DNA of 64,000 nt from Amoebophrya sp. A120 (Eukaryota > Sar > Dinophyceae > Syndiniales > Amoebophryaceae). The notes under the pieces are model-generated. The model worked only from the letters and a program-made list of their open reading frames with translations, was not told the DNA's origin and made no database searches. Shown here piece after piece: positions 24,425-34,700 of the stretch. Position 1 is the first letter of the stretch; each line of letters starts with the position of its first letter. The position numbers were made by a program, and so were the translations under genes. The stretch is from the NCBI GenBank assembly GCA_905178155.1, contig CAJINV010000009.1, positions 789,349-853,348 of the forward strand, read 5' to 3'.

Positions 24425-26779
24425 ATGCAGTCCCTCGAGGTTTATCAACTGTAAAAATGTCTGGGTCTGGAAGATTCTGACACTTGTCATGCACGTTTTG
24501 CATGAGCCACCATGTCTGTGATGCATACCCTAGCGATACAGATTTTTTGAGGGCTTCTTGATGCCTATTCCGCATGGGAAATGCCTTCTCAGCGTAGCAA
24601 AAATTGCATTCCCTTTGCTACTCACGCAATACAGATTTTTTTGGAGTCCAAATGCAGCATCACAAGTTGCATTCTTCCAGACCCAGACATTTTTGCATTT
24701 GATGAGGTTGAGGTCGAGCTCGACGAGTTGGATCTACCGCGGCATGGGGATGAACGGTACGGGGTGGATGACGGTGCTCTATTTCGGCACGAATCGTCCG
24801 AGAGAGTTGTAGTCCCCTCACCGCTTGCCAACCACGGCGCCTCGTCCTCCTGCAGCTCTCGCTACAGCACGATCGAGCTCTTGTGCCAGAACGCCGGTTT
24901 TGACAGCTACTACGCCTTCTTCCGGCGGTTGTTTCTGCATTCTGTGCTCTTTTTCGCAATCGCCATCATCGCCATTCCCTTTCTGGTGATGGACCACCAC
25001 TCGTGCGCAACAACGGGCTACCTGGGGGTCATCAGCCACCTGTTTTTCCTGTTGCTGCTCTACGGATCGATTCTGGAGGAGCTGCGTTGCGCGTGCAGGT
25101 TCTTCGACCCAACGGAAGATGGTGGCAGCAGATCAAGCAGTCCGAGCGGCGGTTCGTTTTCCGGATTTTTCTCCATTTTGTCTACAGCAGTAAGCCCGGG
25201 CGGCGGTGGTTCGGCTTACGATTACTTGGAACAGTTAAAGGAATACACGAAGGACTACGATGAACAGGTTGAAGAAGCCACTGTCAGGAATTTCGGAACT
25301 ACATCTTCAACCACGTTTGTTCGCGGTGGGCCGGCAGCACCTACGTCATCAGCACAAATGCTGGAACAAACCTCGTCTGCGTTTTCGTTTGCAACGTCAA
25401 GCACTAGCCGCTTCGAAAACAAAAGCAAGACATCAAACTCTTCAACTGCCGAACTGGAGATCGACACTAGCACCGGCGCGAACAAAAGCAGCACTGCCTC
25501 CGCTGCAACCAGTTTAGCCACGATGATTGGCAGCGCCACCCGGTGGAAAGAATCACCAAAAGCGGCAGATGTGTTGGAGCACGAACTAAGTGGAGGAGCG
25601 GCAGACGCTAGGAACGCGGCGCCACAAGGAAGCGGAAAAATGACCAAATCTTCAGCTGCGTCCTCAAGAGGCGACGTTGTCGTGGTCGAGTTGCGACCAG
25701 ACCAAGAAAGCGGAGCAGCTGTATCAACTTTTGTTCCTTCGCAGTCGTCGCCCCCACCGAAGAGAACAACGAGCGGCAATCTGTGGACGAGCTTTTCGAA
25801 TGCGGTTTTGCAGCCAATCACCAACACCCTGACCATCACGTTCATTCGGTGTCACTACATCACCCAGTTCTGCAGGACTTGCTGCGATTACTTTTTTTTC
25901 GAGGAGCTGTTGCACTTCTTCAAGAAGAACGAGAACGCGATCCTGGTTTTGAAGCAAATGACGTGGCGATTGGACATGTATTGCGACATTTTGTTCGTGC
26001 TCATCGCCAGAAATTGCGGCTCTTACCTCTGGTGGGCGAGTTTGGCGATTTTCGTCTTCGTGAACTTCTTGCTGCAATTCGTCCTGCAGATTTTGTTCTT
26101 CGCCTGCACCGACTGCGACCAGCAACTGCCAAAGTCGACCGGCTTTTTCTGGCTTGACTTCGTCGTCGTCAATAAGGCGGTCCTGGTGCAGTTGCGCAAG
26201 ACGGAGATCATGGTCGCTCGGCAGGAGAATTTGGGGAGCGATAGCCAACCACAAACGATGCAAATAATCGCTGCGGGAAGTTCAGGTGGAAACGAAATAG
26301 TAGCTCCATTAGGACTTGTGCAATCGTCATCTTCGTCTCCGAGCAGCCTCAGCTTCGTCGATAGTTCCAAGAGCACGAATCTGCTCAGTTGGGTCCAGTA
26401 CGCCATCATGATAGAAAAGTGTTTTCTGTCAGATCTGATTCAGATTTTGATTCAAACAAATTTCCTGCTTGACCTCTCTACCCCAAACAATAGCCTTGTG
26501 TACTGCAGTGTGCTGTTTAGCTTTGTGAACTTTTTGCTGAACTTTTGTCAAATAGTAACGGGGGTGATATGGTTTTACCGGAGGCAAAGAATAGCCGAAG
26601 AACGTATGAAGTCACACCTTGAGGCAATAAAACATGATGAAGAAGCGATAATATCGAGTAGCCTAGGTGGAGCTTCAGCTACAGGAGGGGGATCCAGCAC
26701 TGGTGGCACGCTTACAGCAACCGGGTCCACTTCCGCTTCAACTACTCAAAATGAATTGATACCGACAGGGAGAGTTTGA
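24425..26779 (+). CDS. Polytopic membrane protein of unknown function, 2 exons
   Basis: Exon 1 is only 18 nt (24425-24442, Met-Gln-Ser-Leu-Glu-Val) and exon 2 is 24710-26779; 695 residues in all. An introner separates them. The start is the first ATG in this frame after an in-frame stop near 24332, but an extra upstream exon cannot be excluded. Hydrophobic segments lie in the N-terminal third (LFLHSVLFFAIAIIAIPFLV and LGVISHLFFLLLLYGSI), after a Ser/Thr-rich loop (MYCDILFVLIARNCGSYLWW, SLAIFVFVNFLLQFVLQILF) and near the C-terminus (VYCSVLFSFVNFLLNFCQIV). About six to seven membrane helices are likely. The loop and C-terminal tail are rich in Ser/Thr/Gly. I do not recognise the family. The next gene downstream is also polytopic, but no sequence similarity between the two is evident by eye. 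Confidence 0.7.
24443..24704 (+). mobile_element. Introner copy 10, family B (262 bp)
   Basis: Left end TATCAACTGTAAAAATGTCT, right end CATTTTTGCATTTGATG, so the terminal ATA is mutated to ATG. The flanking duplication is AGGTT (24438-24442 and 24705-24709). Excision is phase 0. Because of the end mutation, a GT-AG intron (24440-24706) giving the same product is possible here, unlike in the other ten copies. Confidence 0.92.
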
Positions 26780-27205
26780 TTCGCATGGATCATTGTGCCA
26801 ACGGACTTCGATTTGCGCCACTGCATCAGCATCCAAGACGATGGGGCAAACCAAGAATCTAGTGATTGACCCAATTTCTAAAATCGAGAAAACATGTTCA
26901 GACTCTGTTTTTTGCAACTGCAACGACGATTAGTAGGGCGACGTTTGTTGTATTAGGTTACTGTGGTCGTTTGCGTTCTTACTTGAGAGAGTTGGACATC
27001 AAATCATGAATTGCATCTATTGATGCTGATCATTTAACAGTTGGAGATGACGAGAGTTTTGCTTTTGCAAGGTAGCAGTAGCACCACCACCAATAAAGCA
27101 CATCTTTTTTTCGTTGTTTGCCAAGCGCGGCAAATAAGAACGAAAAAGAAAAGGCTAAAGAAGTCGACGCCAGCATTCTGTTGAGCTTTTTTCGAGTGCA
27201 AAAGA
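26780..27205. other. Intergenic, nothing recognised
   Basis: AT-rich spacer of about 430 bp between two membrane-protein genes on the same strand. No repeats, RNA genes or introner ends seen. Confidence 0.5.
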
Positions 27206-29476
27206 ATGTCTGCCACAGGAGACGGTGAGTCCGCTGCGGGTGTTGAGGAACCTGCGACGCAACCCGGCGCTGTAACAGAGCCACAACAGCCGCGGCGCCC
27301 ATCTCTTGCGAGGATCGCAAGGTCCCAAACCCAGCAGGAACTCTTCACAGCGGAAAGCACGAACAACGCGCTCTTGGAGCAGATGAACACAAAAAATCCA
27401 GCGGTCTATCACCTCAACACAGGCGATGACGAGCCGCTCGACGTGGATCTCGATTTGTCCTTCGACGTTTTTCAGTTTGCCAAGACGTTCCTCTACGAGT
27501 CTTTGCCGACTTATGTGAACCTCCTCGCCATTGTTCCGGTTGAAAGGTTCATCGAGAAAAAGTCCTTTCCGGAAATCTACAATTTTTGCTGGAGTCGGAT
27601 CTACATCTTCACCATTAGCAACGACGCTGCGTTCCCCTTTGCTACCCAGGTCTTGCTGGTGACCGCGCCGAATACCTTGCTGATTGTGGCGATCTGCCTC
27701 TGGGCCTTCGATGTTGACAACGTGCGGGCGGTCCTAGACTTGTCCGAAATCCTCACGTGGATCGTTGCAGTCTTGATGCGCAACTGCGTCGTGGCCATCA
27801 AATACGGCTTCTTGGAAAAGCAGGAGATCCTCGATCAATATGGTGGCAACTATAACGCTGCGCACAGGGTCCCGCGGAAGATTTTTTTGGGCGGTTGGGC
27901 GACGCCCAACGAGTTTGACAAGAAAATCATGCTAGAAGAAATGCAGACTGCCATGGCGCTATGCGATTGCGATCTGAACCTGGCACCTCTAAGAGTGAAG
28001 CCTGATGCGGGGGCAAGAGAAATCGGGAAGTGCTTGCAAAAAATGCTGCATCAAGAGAATGGGAAGGAGCTGCAGCAGGGTGCCGAGGTATATAGCTCAC
28101 AAGTACACGATTTTCACGACGGGCCGAAGCCGAACGCTGAGGACGAGGCTGCAACAAATTCAAATAAAGATAAACCTTCAGCTGATGGTGGAAAACGACA
28201 CAGCAACGGCGAGCACGCGTACGCGACCAAATTAACGCCTCCCGTGACTGCATTAGATTTCCTGTACTTGGTCACAACGCAGACCATCGCTTCGCCTCTA
28301 CCGGGGCACCGACGCGCCTTCATGCTTCTCGGTATCGTCGCCGTCTTTATCCCCCCGGTAATTCGCAGTTTCGGCCCAGGCGACCTTCCTGCTTTCGGTG
28401 ACACGGCGGCGTCGAAGCTCGCAGTGGCGTGCTGCGTATTCTCGCCCGGTTTCTACGTCGCGCTCATGGCCGGTTTCGCGCAAGTGGCCATATGGACCTA
28501 CCAACGCCGCGCGAGGGCATTCGAGATGCTCGACCGCTTGTGTGCCGAAGGAGTCGGAATTTCTGAGTTGGTGCCGGCAGGCGTTCTGGCCTCGGTCAGC
28601 GAGGGCAAAAAGAGCGGCGACCCCTACGCTGCTTTAAGTGAACTCTCACCATCGACGCAGCAGAACAAATCGACGAACACATCCTCGACCACACAGCAGC
28701 TGCGAACGCAGAAAACAAAAGCCCTTGTCTCTGTCCACAAAAAGAACAACGACGTCACTAGTGAATCTCCCGCTATGCGTGTCGTATTCGACCTTGCGGA
28801 TTCTGAAACCGTCGTATCCTTGCTTCTCCTCCGCCGGTGCCTGCGGAAGATAGGCAGCCGATACAACAGTCGCATGGACGGGTTCTCCATGGCCTTTTTC
28901 GGCACGGGAATAATTTTCGTCGGGACGTTGTGTTTGTTCTTCCTGACCCCCGCATCTGTCATCGCCAGTTCCGACAGCGTCACGGGCGCCTCTAAGGAAA
29001 TTACCCCCATGAACCACCGCATGGCTACGGATATTCTCCTCTTGTCCATCACCATATACATCAGCGTCACACTCGCCATGCTACTGTTGGTTGCCGCGAA
29101 GTGCAACGAGGCGCCGCGGTTCAAGATGGCGCTGCAGCGTGCCGCGCTCACCTCCTGTGCGGAGTTGGTCGACGAGGCGGAAGCCAGTGCGAGGGAAGTT
29201 GAAGCTACTAGAGGCAAAAGCGCCGCAACTTGGCAGCGGTTGCTCGCACACAAGGAGCTGTTACAGATGGCGGATACGCAAGTGGGATACGAGGAAGAAG
29301 TGGTGGACCCCGTTCGAGTGTTGGGCGTTCCCGCGTCCTTCGTCACCGTCGGGGCCACCATTAGTGCAATTTTCACGGGATTGTTCATCGCTCTGCAGGG
29401 CTGGCTCACGCAAAGCGGCGCGGGCTGGTCCTATTCAAATGTAGACGGTGTTTGGAGGCCACCTAGTGACACGTAG
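27206..29476 (+). CDS. Polytopic membrane protein of unknown function, single exon
   Basis: One uninterrupted frame of 756 residues starting at an ATG in the context AAAGAATG. The N-terminal 90 residues are hydrophilic. Membrane segments follow, including FPFATQVLLVTAPNTLLIVA, EILTWIVAVLMRNCVVAI, RAFMLLGIVAVFIPPVI, KLAVACCVFSPGFYVALMAG, MAFFGTGIIFVGTLCLFFLT, TDILLLSITIYISVTLAMLL and a final helix SFVTVGATISAIFTGLFIAL. That is about eight or nine helices. A polar loop near residues 260-340 is Lys/Asn-rich, and another near 470-520 is Ser/Thr-rich. A helical Ala/Glu-rich stretch (residues about 655-700) precedes the last membrane segment. No family was recognised. A transporter or channel is possible but unproven. 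Confidence 0.75.
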   Translation: MSATGDGESAAGVEEPATQPGAVTEPQQPRRPSLARIARSQTQQELFTAESTNNALLEQMNTKNPAVYHLNTGDDEPLDVDLDLSFDVFQFAKTFLYESLPTYVNLLAIVPVERFIEKKSFPEIYNFCWSRIYIFTISNDAAFPFATQVLLVTAPNTLLIVAICLWAFDVDNVRAVLDLSEILTWIVAVLMRNCVVAIKYGFLEKQEILDQYGGNYNAAHRVPRKIFLGGWATPNEFDKKIMLEEMQTAMALCDCDLNLAPLRVKPDAGAREIGKCLQKMLHQENGKELQQGAEVYSSQVHDFHDGPKPNAEDEAATNSNKDKPSADGGKRHSNGEHAYATKLTPPVTALDFLYLVTTQTIASPLPGHRRAFMLLGIVAVFIPPVIRSFGPGDLPAFGDTAASKLAVACCVFSPGFYVALMAGFAQVAIWTYQRRARAFEMLDRLCAEGVGISELVPAGVLASVSEGKKSGDPYAALSELSPSTQQNKSTNTSSTTQQLRTQKTKALVSVHKKNNDVTSESPAMRVVFDLADSETVVSLLLLRRCLRKIGSRYNSRMDGFSMAFFGTGIIFVGTLCLFFLTPASVIASSDSVTGASKEITPMNHRMATDILLLSITIYISVTLAMLLLVAAKCNEAPRFKMALQRAALTSCAELVDEAEASAREVEATRGKSAATWQRLLAHKELLQMADTQVGYEEEVVDPVRVLGVPASFVTVGATISAIFTGLFIALQGWLTQSGAGWSYSNVDGVWRPPSDT

Positions 29477-29989
29477 GAAGCTTCCAAATGTCGATCGTGT
29501 ACAACGCGAATAAGCAGCACTACCACTAATTACATAGAAGCATAAAATCATCGACCCTGCTGAGTTTCCAAGAAGAAGTTTGATTGTTTCTGACGAAGGC
29601 ATACCATGTTGATACTTGTAGCTAGCGCGCTCGATGTTCTTCATGAATAGTCGTCTTGGAGCAGCAAGGCGTTGAAGTTGTGATCCACAAGAACAGCAGA
29701 TCTGTTGTTGACGGTCTCGACGTCCCATTAGTTCGTGATCAAGGTTGTGGCCATTGTACCGTTCTCTTGCAAGCGTTCTTGGTTCTTATCGAAAGCGTTG
29801 GTTGATTTCTCAGGCGCAAGGGATAGAGTAGTATCTTCGTCGTGCCTAGCAACTTGAAATTGTGCGGCGTTCTTCCGATCATCAGCGCATCCTCGTTCCT
29901 TGTGTCCAGTTGTATTCGATCCATACATTGTGAAAATCGTGGGTAACGATAAACCCTGGTGCGCGGTTTCAGCTTGGTTCAGTCGAAAC
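29477..29989. other. Intergenic, nothing recognised
   Basis: About 500 bp. Minus-strand frames at 29435-29728 and 29728-30081 overlap the neighbouring genes and carry no domain. The open frame of the next gene extends upstream to about 29900 but has no ATG before 29990. Confidence 0.45.
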
Positions 29990-30910
29990 ATGCCTGCTGT
30001 CGTCAACAATCTCGTGCGCGCAGCTGCGGTGGGCAGCAGCGGTATTCTGCCATCCACGCTGGTGACGAAAATTTCTCCCATTGAGCCGCCGCTAGGAAAT
30101 TTGTTGCAAGCTTCCAGGGACGCCGAAGCCCCGCTGGTGGGGCCCCTGTCGTACGGTTACGATGACAAGAATCTGCTGAAACTGGAAACGCCCTACCCAT
30201 CTTCCTCGCTGAGAGAAAGCAGCAATTTCCTGTCTCCTCGTAGAGATCACGGCGGGGTGGAAGTTGTTGTAGATCACACTACAACTAGTGCGTCTAGGTC
30301 TAACCAGCTCGACGTGCTTGAGCAGAACACGTCGACCGTGACCGAATTGCTGCAAGACATCAAAGGTGCAGAGCAAAAGGCGGTCCTCCTGACCGAAGCT
30401 GACCCTTGCTGTCTGGACTGCACCAACAACAAGTCCAAATACTACTCGATCGACCACTTGCACGTGATGTGCGGCGAAACCTGCATGATGGACTGGCAGT
30501 ACCCGATTTTCAAGCTGTTTGAGCCGGGTCTGACCAAGGCGCACGCGGTGGACGAAACGATTTGCAAGGAAAAGGGGTATTCGACCTACAAAGAAACTGT
30601 GACGCACGGGTTCGGGCCGATCAAGTCGACCTTGGACCTTTACGCGCCGGATCCGGCCGGTAGTGGTGGACTGCTGGCTGCCTCGTCTTCGGAAATGGAC
30701 GATAAGGCAGGCACAAATTCTAGCGTGGCTACTTCTACTGCGACCTCCGCTTCCAGTGCCCGCTCGAGCACGAGCACCGATCATAAGAGTGAAGACGAGC
30801 GGATGAAGGTCGAGGATGGTTCATCGAGCACGGCGGTGGTGGATGGAGCGTTGCGGTTGCCGGTATCGGAACCTGAGCGAGTTGGACCAGCAGCGGATCT
30901 GATGGCGTAG
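29990..30910 (+). CDS. Protein with a conserved-looking Cys-rich domain
   Basis: 306 residues from the first ATG of the frame (ACATGCCTGCT). The first 135 residues are low complexity. Residues about 139-212 form a compact Cys-rich block: CCLDC, KYYSIDHLHVMCGETC, LFEPGLTKA, CKEKGY, ETVTHGFG and TLDLY. Spacing of Cys and aromatic residues suggests a disulphide-bonded or metal-binding fold. I recall similar blocks (YYSID, CGExC, ExxTHGxG, TLDLY) from hypothetical proteins of algae and other protists, but I cannot verify that here and know no function. The C-terminal 80 residues are Ser/Ala/Thr-rich. There is no clear signal peptide at this start, so an upstream exon carrying one may be missing. 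Confidence 0.65.
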   Translation: MPAVVNNLVRAAAVGSSGILPSTLVTKISPIEPPLGNLLQASRDAEAPLVGPLSYGYDDKNLLKLETPYPSSSLRESSNFLSPRRDHGGVEVVVDHTTTSASRSNQLDVLEQNTSTVTELLQDIKGAEQKAVLLTEADPCCLDCTNNKSKYYSIDHLHVMCGETCMMDWQYPIFKLFEPGLTKAHAVDETICKEKGYSTYKETVTHGFGPIKSTLDLYAPDPAGSGGLLAASSSEMDDKAGTNSSVATSTATSASSARSSTSTDHKSEDERMKVEDGSSSTAVVDGALRLPVSEPERVGPAADLMA

Positions 30911-31703
30911 CCACGTTGGCGTTCTTAGCGAGGATGTCGCAACCACAAGACAAGGAAAACTACAGTGGAGGACGCCCGATATCCACCATGTGCTGTGTAA
31001 TCATAAAAAAAACACACATCGCTCTAATCGAACTCACGACCACCTCCGCGACCACCACTTCCAAAACATAGACGAATGTAAAGTAGTAAAGCCAGCATAA
31101 CAAGCGGTAGAAACTAACTTTCCTTCTACTGGCAAGAAATCCCTCGCTTTTCATCAATTTTCATCGTGTGCAGCTTACATTGCAGAGCAGGAGGTGGACG
31201 CCGCCGTATTATAATTGCAAGGAAATGCAGAACCTCGTCAACAACCACGAGAATATACTGAATACCACAACCAAGCTCCTTCTTCTGAAAATAATTTTGC
31301 TGATCACCAAGTAGATGAATTTGAATTTATGCAGTTGCGGCAGTTGTACTCCTGAGGCTGTTGCTAGCACGCAGTAGTCGTAGTGTGTCATCGTCATTGG
31401 ATATTTCCACCTTCCTGTGTCGCTCGAGCACTATCGTTTTCATCATCGCATAGCTTCCAAAACTACGATGATCTTCGTTGGTCGGTCTTTATCCGAGAAG
31501 AAATCATGATCATCAATTTCACTCGTGATCAAAAGTCGGTGCTGCATAGAATTCCCCTTGATTTTTTGGATCACTAGTTCGCTACAAGATTTCTGTTTTT
31601 TTCTTCCCCAACATGTGAGTTAATAACGTTGCTTCTTGCGCCAGCACCTTCGCTTTCTTATCAGTTCTAGCGTTGTCGTTGTGGCGCTTCCAAGATTACC
31701 GAG
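30911..31703. other. Intergenic, nothing recognised
   Basis: About 790 bp, AT-rich. Short frames on both strands (30960-31157 minus, 31383-31577 plus) have no domain and no splice context. Confidence 0.5.
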
Positions 31704-34700
31704 ATGATGTCGTATCGGACGCGTCGCGCCTTTGTGTTTCTCATGCACAGTGTGGGGACTTTCTTTCCCTGGCACTTGCACTATGTACCGAATATGGCGA
31801 AGTACGAAGTCCGCGTGCCATCGTTCTTTGCTCACGCCCTCCCGCTTGTCTTTCCGCTGCTTGGCCAGCGGTGTTTTCCGGGGTTCCCTGGTGACCAGGA
31901 AAGGGCGGAGCAGTGGCACCGCTCCTACAACCTGATGGTGAACAAACTCGCGAATCTGCGAGGCGTGCTTGTGAATAAGGATCGGGATAAGAAGAGCAGC
32001 CAGGACACTGCGAGCGAAGAGCCCACTGCATCTCCGCGAAAACAGCGAAAGAAACTCGTTGACAGGCGAACCCAGGCAGCGTATTTGTTGTCACGCCGAA
32101 GTAACGAGGCAAAGGTCGCAAGAGAAAGGGCTAGCGTGGAACTTGACTCATCTTCCGACGACCCGGACCGCTTTGTAGGCTTCCGCTTCGACGAGAACAA
32201 AGCCAAAGAGACAACCACGGTGTATAATCTTGTTTGATTTGTTGACTGAGCTGCGGGCGTTTTGGCCACGTGACTCTCACTCTGTTCTCTCCGGCATAAG
32301 ATTCAGTCGTCGACCACCGACCACGCCATGTTAGAGTCAGTCTGTCTGTGTTCAGGTCATGATTTTGATTGCAGGTCTTAATAATAATATCGAACACGCA
32401 GTGAATTTTGAAAACGAACCATCTTTATCAGGACAAGCTGAACCACTACTCCCACGAAGCTACCTACGAGGATTTCGTCCTGAATTGGCAGAGGCAGGAG
32501 ACCGTGACCACCATGCTGGAAAACGGCAGATTTTACCACGCGCGGACCCAGGACCGCGTACAGGGCGTCACCCTTACCGAGGACATCGCAGCGGAAATCA
32601 CGACGCAAGCAGTAGCAGGACAATCACCTGTAGAAGCCGATAGAAAAGATGCGACGTCAAAAATATCAAAAGTTTCGACAACTTTGTTGCCGAGCAGCAT
32701 GAAAAAATCGGCTTTCCTACACGTCGAAGACGAGGAGGAGTGCAATCTGGCACTGATGTTCCAGGAGATCCTGACCGCGCACCAGAACGCCAGACGGTAC
32801 GAGGCGTACCCGCAAGCGGACCTGGTGTATTTCCTGCAGGCGTTCATGCGCCTGGGCCAGTCAGTCCTGCGCTACGTCTTCCGCTTCTGGGCGGACACGG
32901 GGTTCTCGTGGCGAGTGTTGCTCCTGGGCGGGCAGGGCTACGATCGACACTACTTTCTGGACAGCGACGCGGTAGCACGCGAGCGGCGGTTTTCCACGGA
33001 AATTCGGCGGAACAGCACGTGGGCAACTGTAAAGCACGCAACGCTGCAAAGATCTTCAGTAGAAGAACGGAGTCGCGGCCACGACGCGACAAGGGCCGTA
33101 CCAGCAAGGGGCGAAAATCATTCTAAAAAAAGCATAACCAACCTGATCGGCCAGGAGTTCCCGAACCGTCTCAAGGACAGTGCGTTGACCCGGGCGACCC
33201 GCTCGCTGTCCATTGCCGTCGCGGCCTCCAGGCCCCGGTACGTGAATCCCTATTCCACGACGGCGCAGTGGCCGGTCTTCACGGCGTTGTCAGAACTGAC
33301 CTCTGAGCTAGTCACCGCGCTGCGCTCGATTTTGCGGCAGCTGAAGGAGCGAGACCTACTTGGACAGGACTGCGAGACCAGTCTTCGTGTAGGCCACGGG
33401 GTCGGTTTGGACGGAAAGTATTTTGGCGCAACAGAAAGCCTTCGGGTGCAGTGCTGGGAAGTGCGGAAGCGAAAAGTTTTGGAGTATTTGTCGAGAGCGT
33501 CAAAACCTACCGCAGGCGACACTGTTGATGACGGCTTGGAGCGGCTCGCTGACATTGCGGACTACGCCCGAAGGAAGAAGGCCCAACTCGCAAAAGAAGC
33601 TGCGACTGCTGGTAGTAGTGATACTGCACGGCGAAACACCAACATAACAACTGCTGCGATCGATATAATTCCCAATGACTCGTCTGACGACGCCGACAGC
33701 CAGGAGGATAAGGAAGAACGCGCTCGACATGCGATAATTTTTCAGGAGCCCATGGCGAGCCTGCCTTCGATGGAGGAAGTGAAGGAGTGGACCCGTGCGC
33801 AATTCTTCAATACGACTTTTCTCGACTTTTCTGATAAGCGGAGTAGACCAAATAAGGCTGGAACAAACGCACCACCAGAAGCAAGTAAATCACCCACAAA
33901 GACCAAAAAGACTTCGTCGGCGGTACTGAGCGTGCACGATTTCCTGAATGATTTCTTCAATAAGACTCTGCAGGAGGCGGTCAGGGAGGAGATCCTGAAT
34001 CTGGGCGAACGCGTGCTGACGGAAGAGAGCACTGCCCTGGATTTGCAAGAGAAAGTGCTAAACGCAGGACCAGGAGGTGCCTTGAGATATGACTCCTACG
34101 ACCCCGTTTCGGCTACCCGCATTTTTCTACATGTTGTGAAGCAACAATCCTCTGCAGACGGGCCGGAGGAGAAAACGGAAAAACTGCAAAGCGAGAATTC
34201 GCTCGCAGCAAGACCTTCTCCTAGTAGTCATGCTGACGACCACGGGCACCAGCAAAATGCGCAAACAGAAAAAGAGGAGCAGAGGCCTCTCTACTACTAC
34301 CCTCTTGACACGATCCGACACCAAGAGTTCATTTTTCGCTACCGGCGGCCGCAAGTTGGGGAAGACGACGGGTTGGCTCATGTGTATGGTGCGGAGCGAG
34401 CGAAGAGAGAAGGGAAAAATCCGATGTACGTGCCGGACGAATTTCTACCTGGAGCAGCTGTGGGTGTTGGAAAACGTCGAAAAGAACCTTCTGCAGCTGC
34501 AAAGGAACCCGCAGCGGCTGGGTCGATGTCGGGCAGCATTGCAGTAGTTGGAGACGAGACGAGCAGTCCTAAAAGTCCACCAGATCAACTACCCCGGCGC
34601 AAGCTCGACCCGGTGTACGAGTTTCTGCGCCAGCCTCTTTCTGCAAAGACATTTTTGCACATTGACAACGTGCAGGCCATGTTCACGGATCTGGTCGAGG

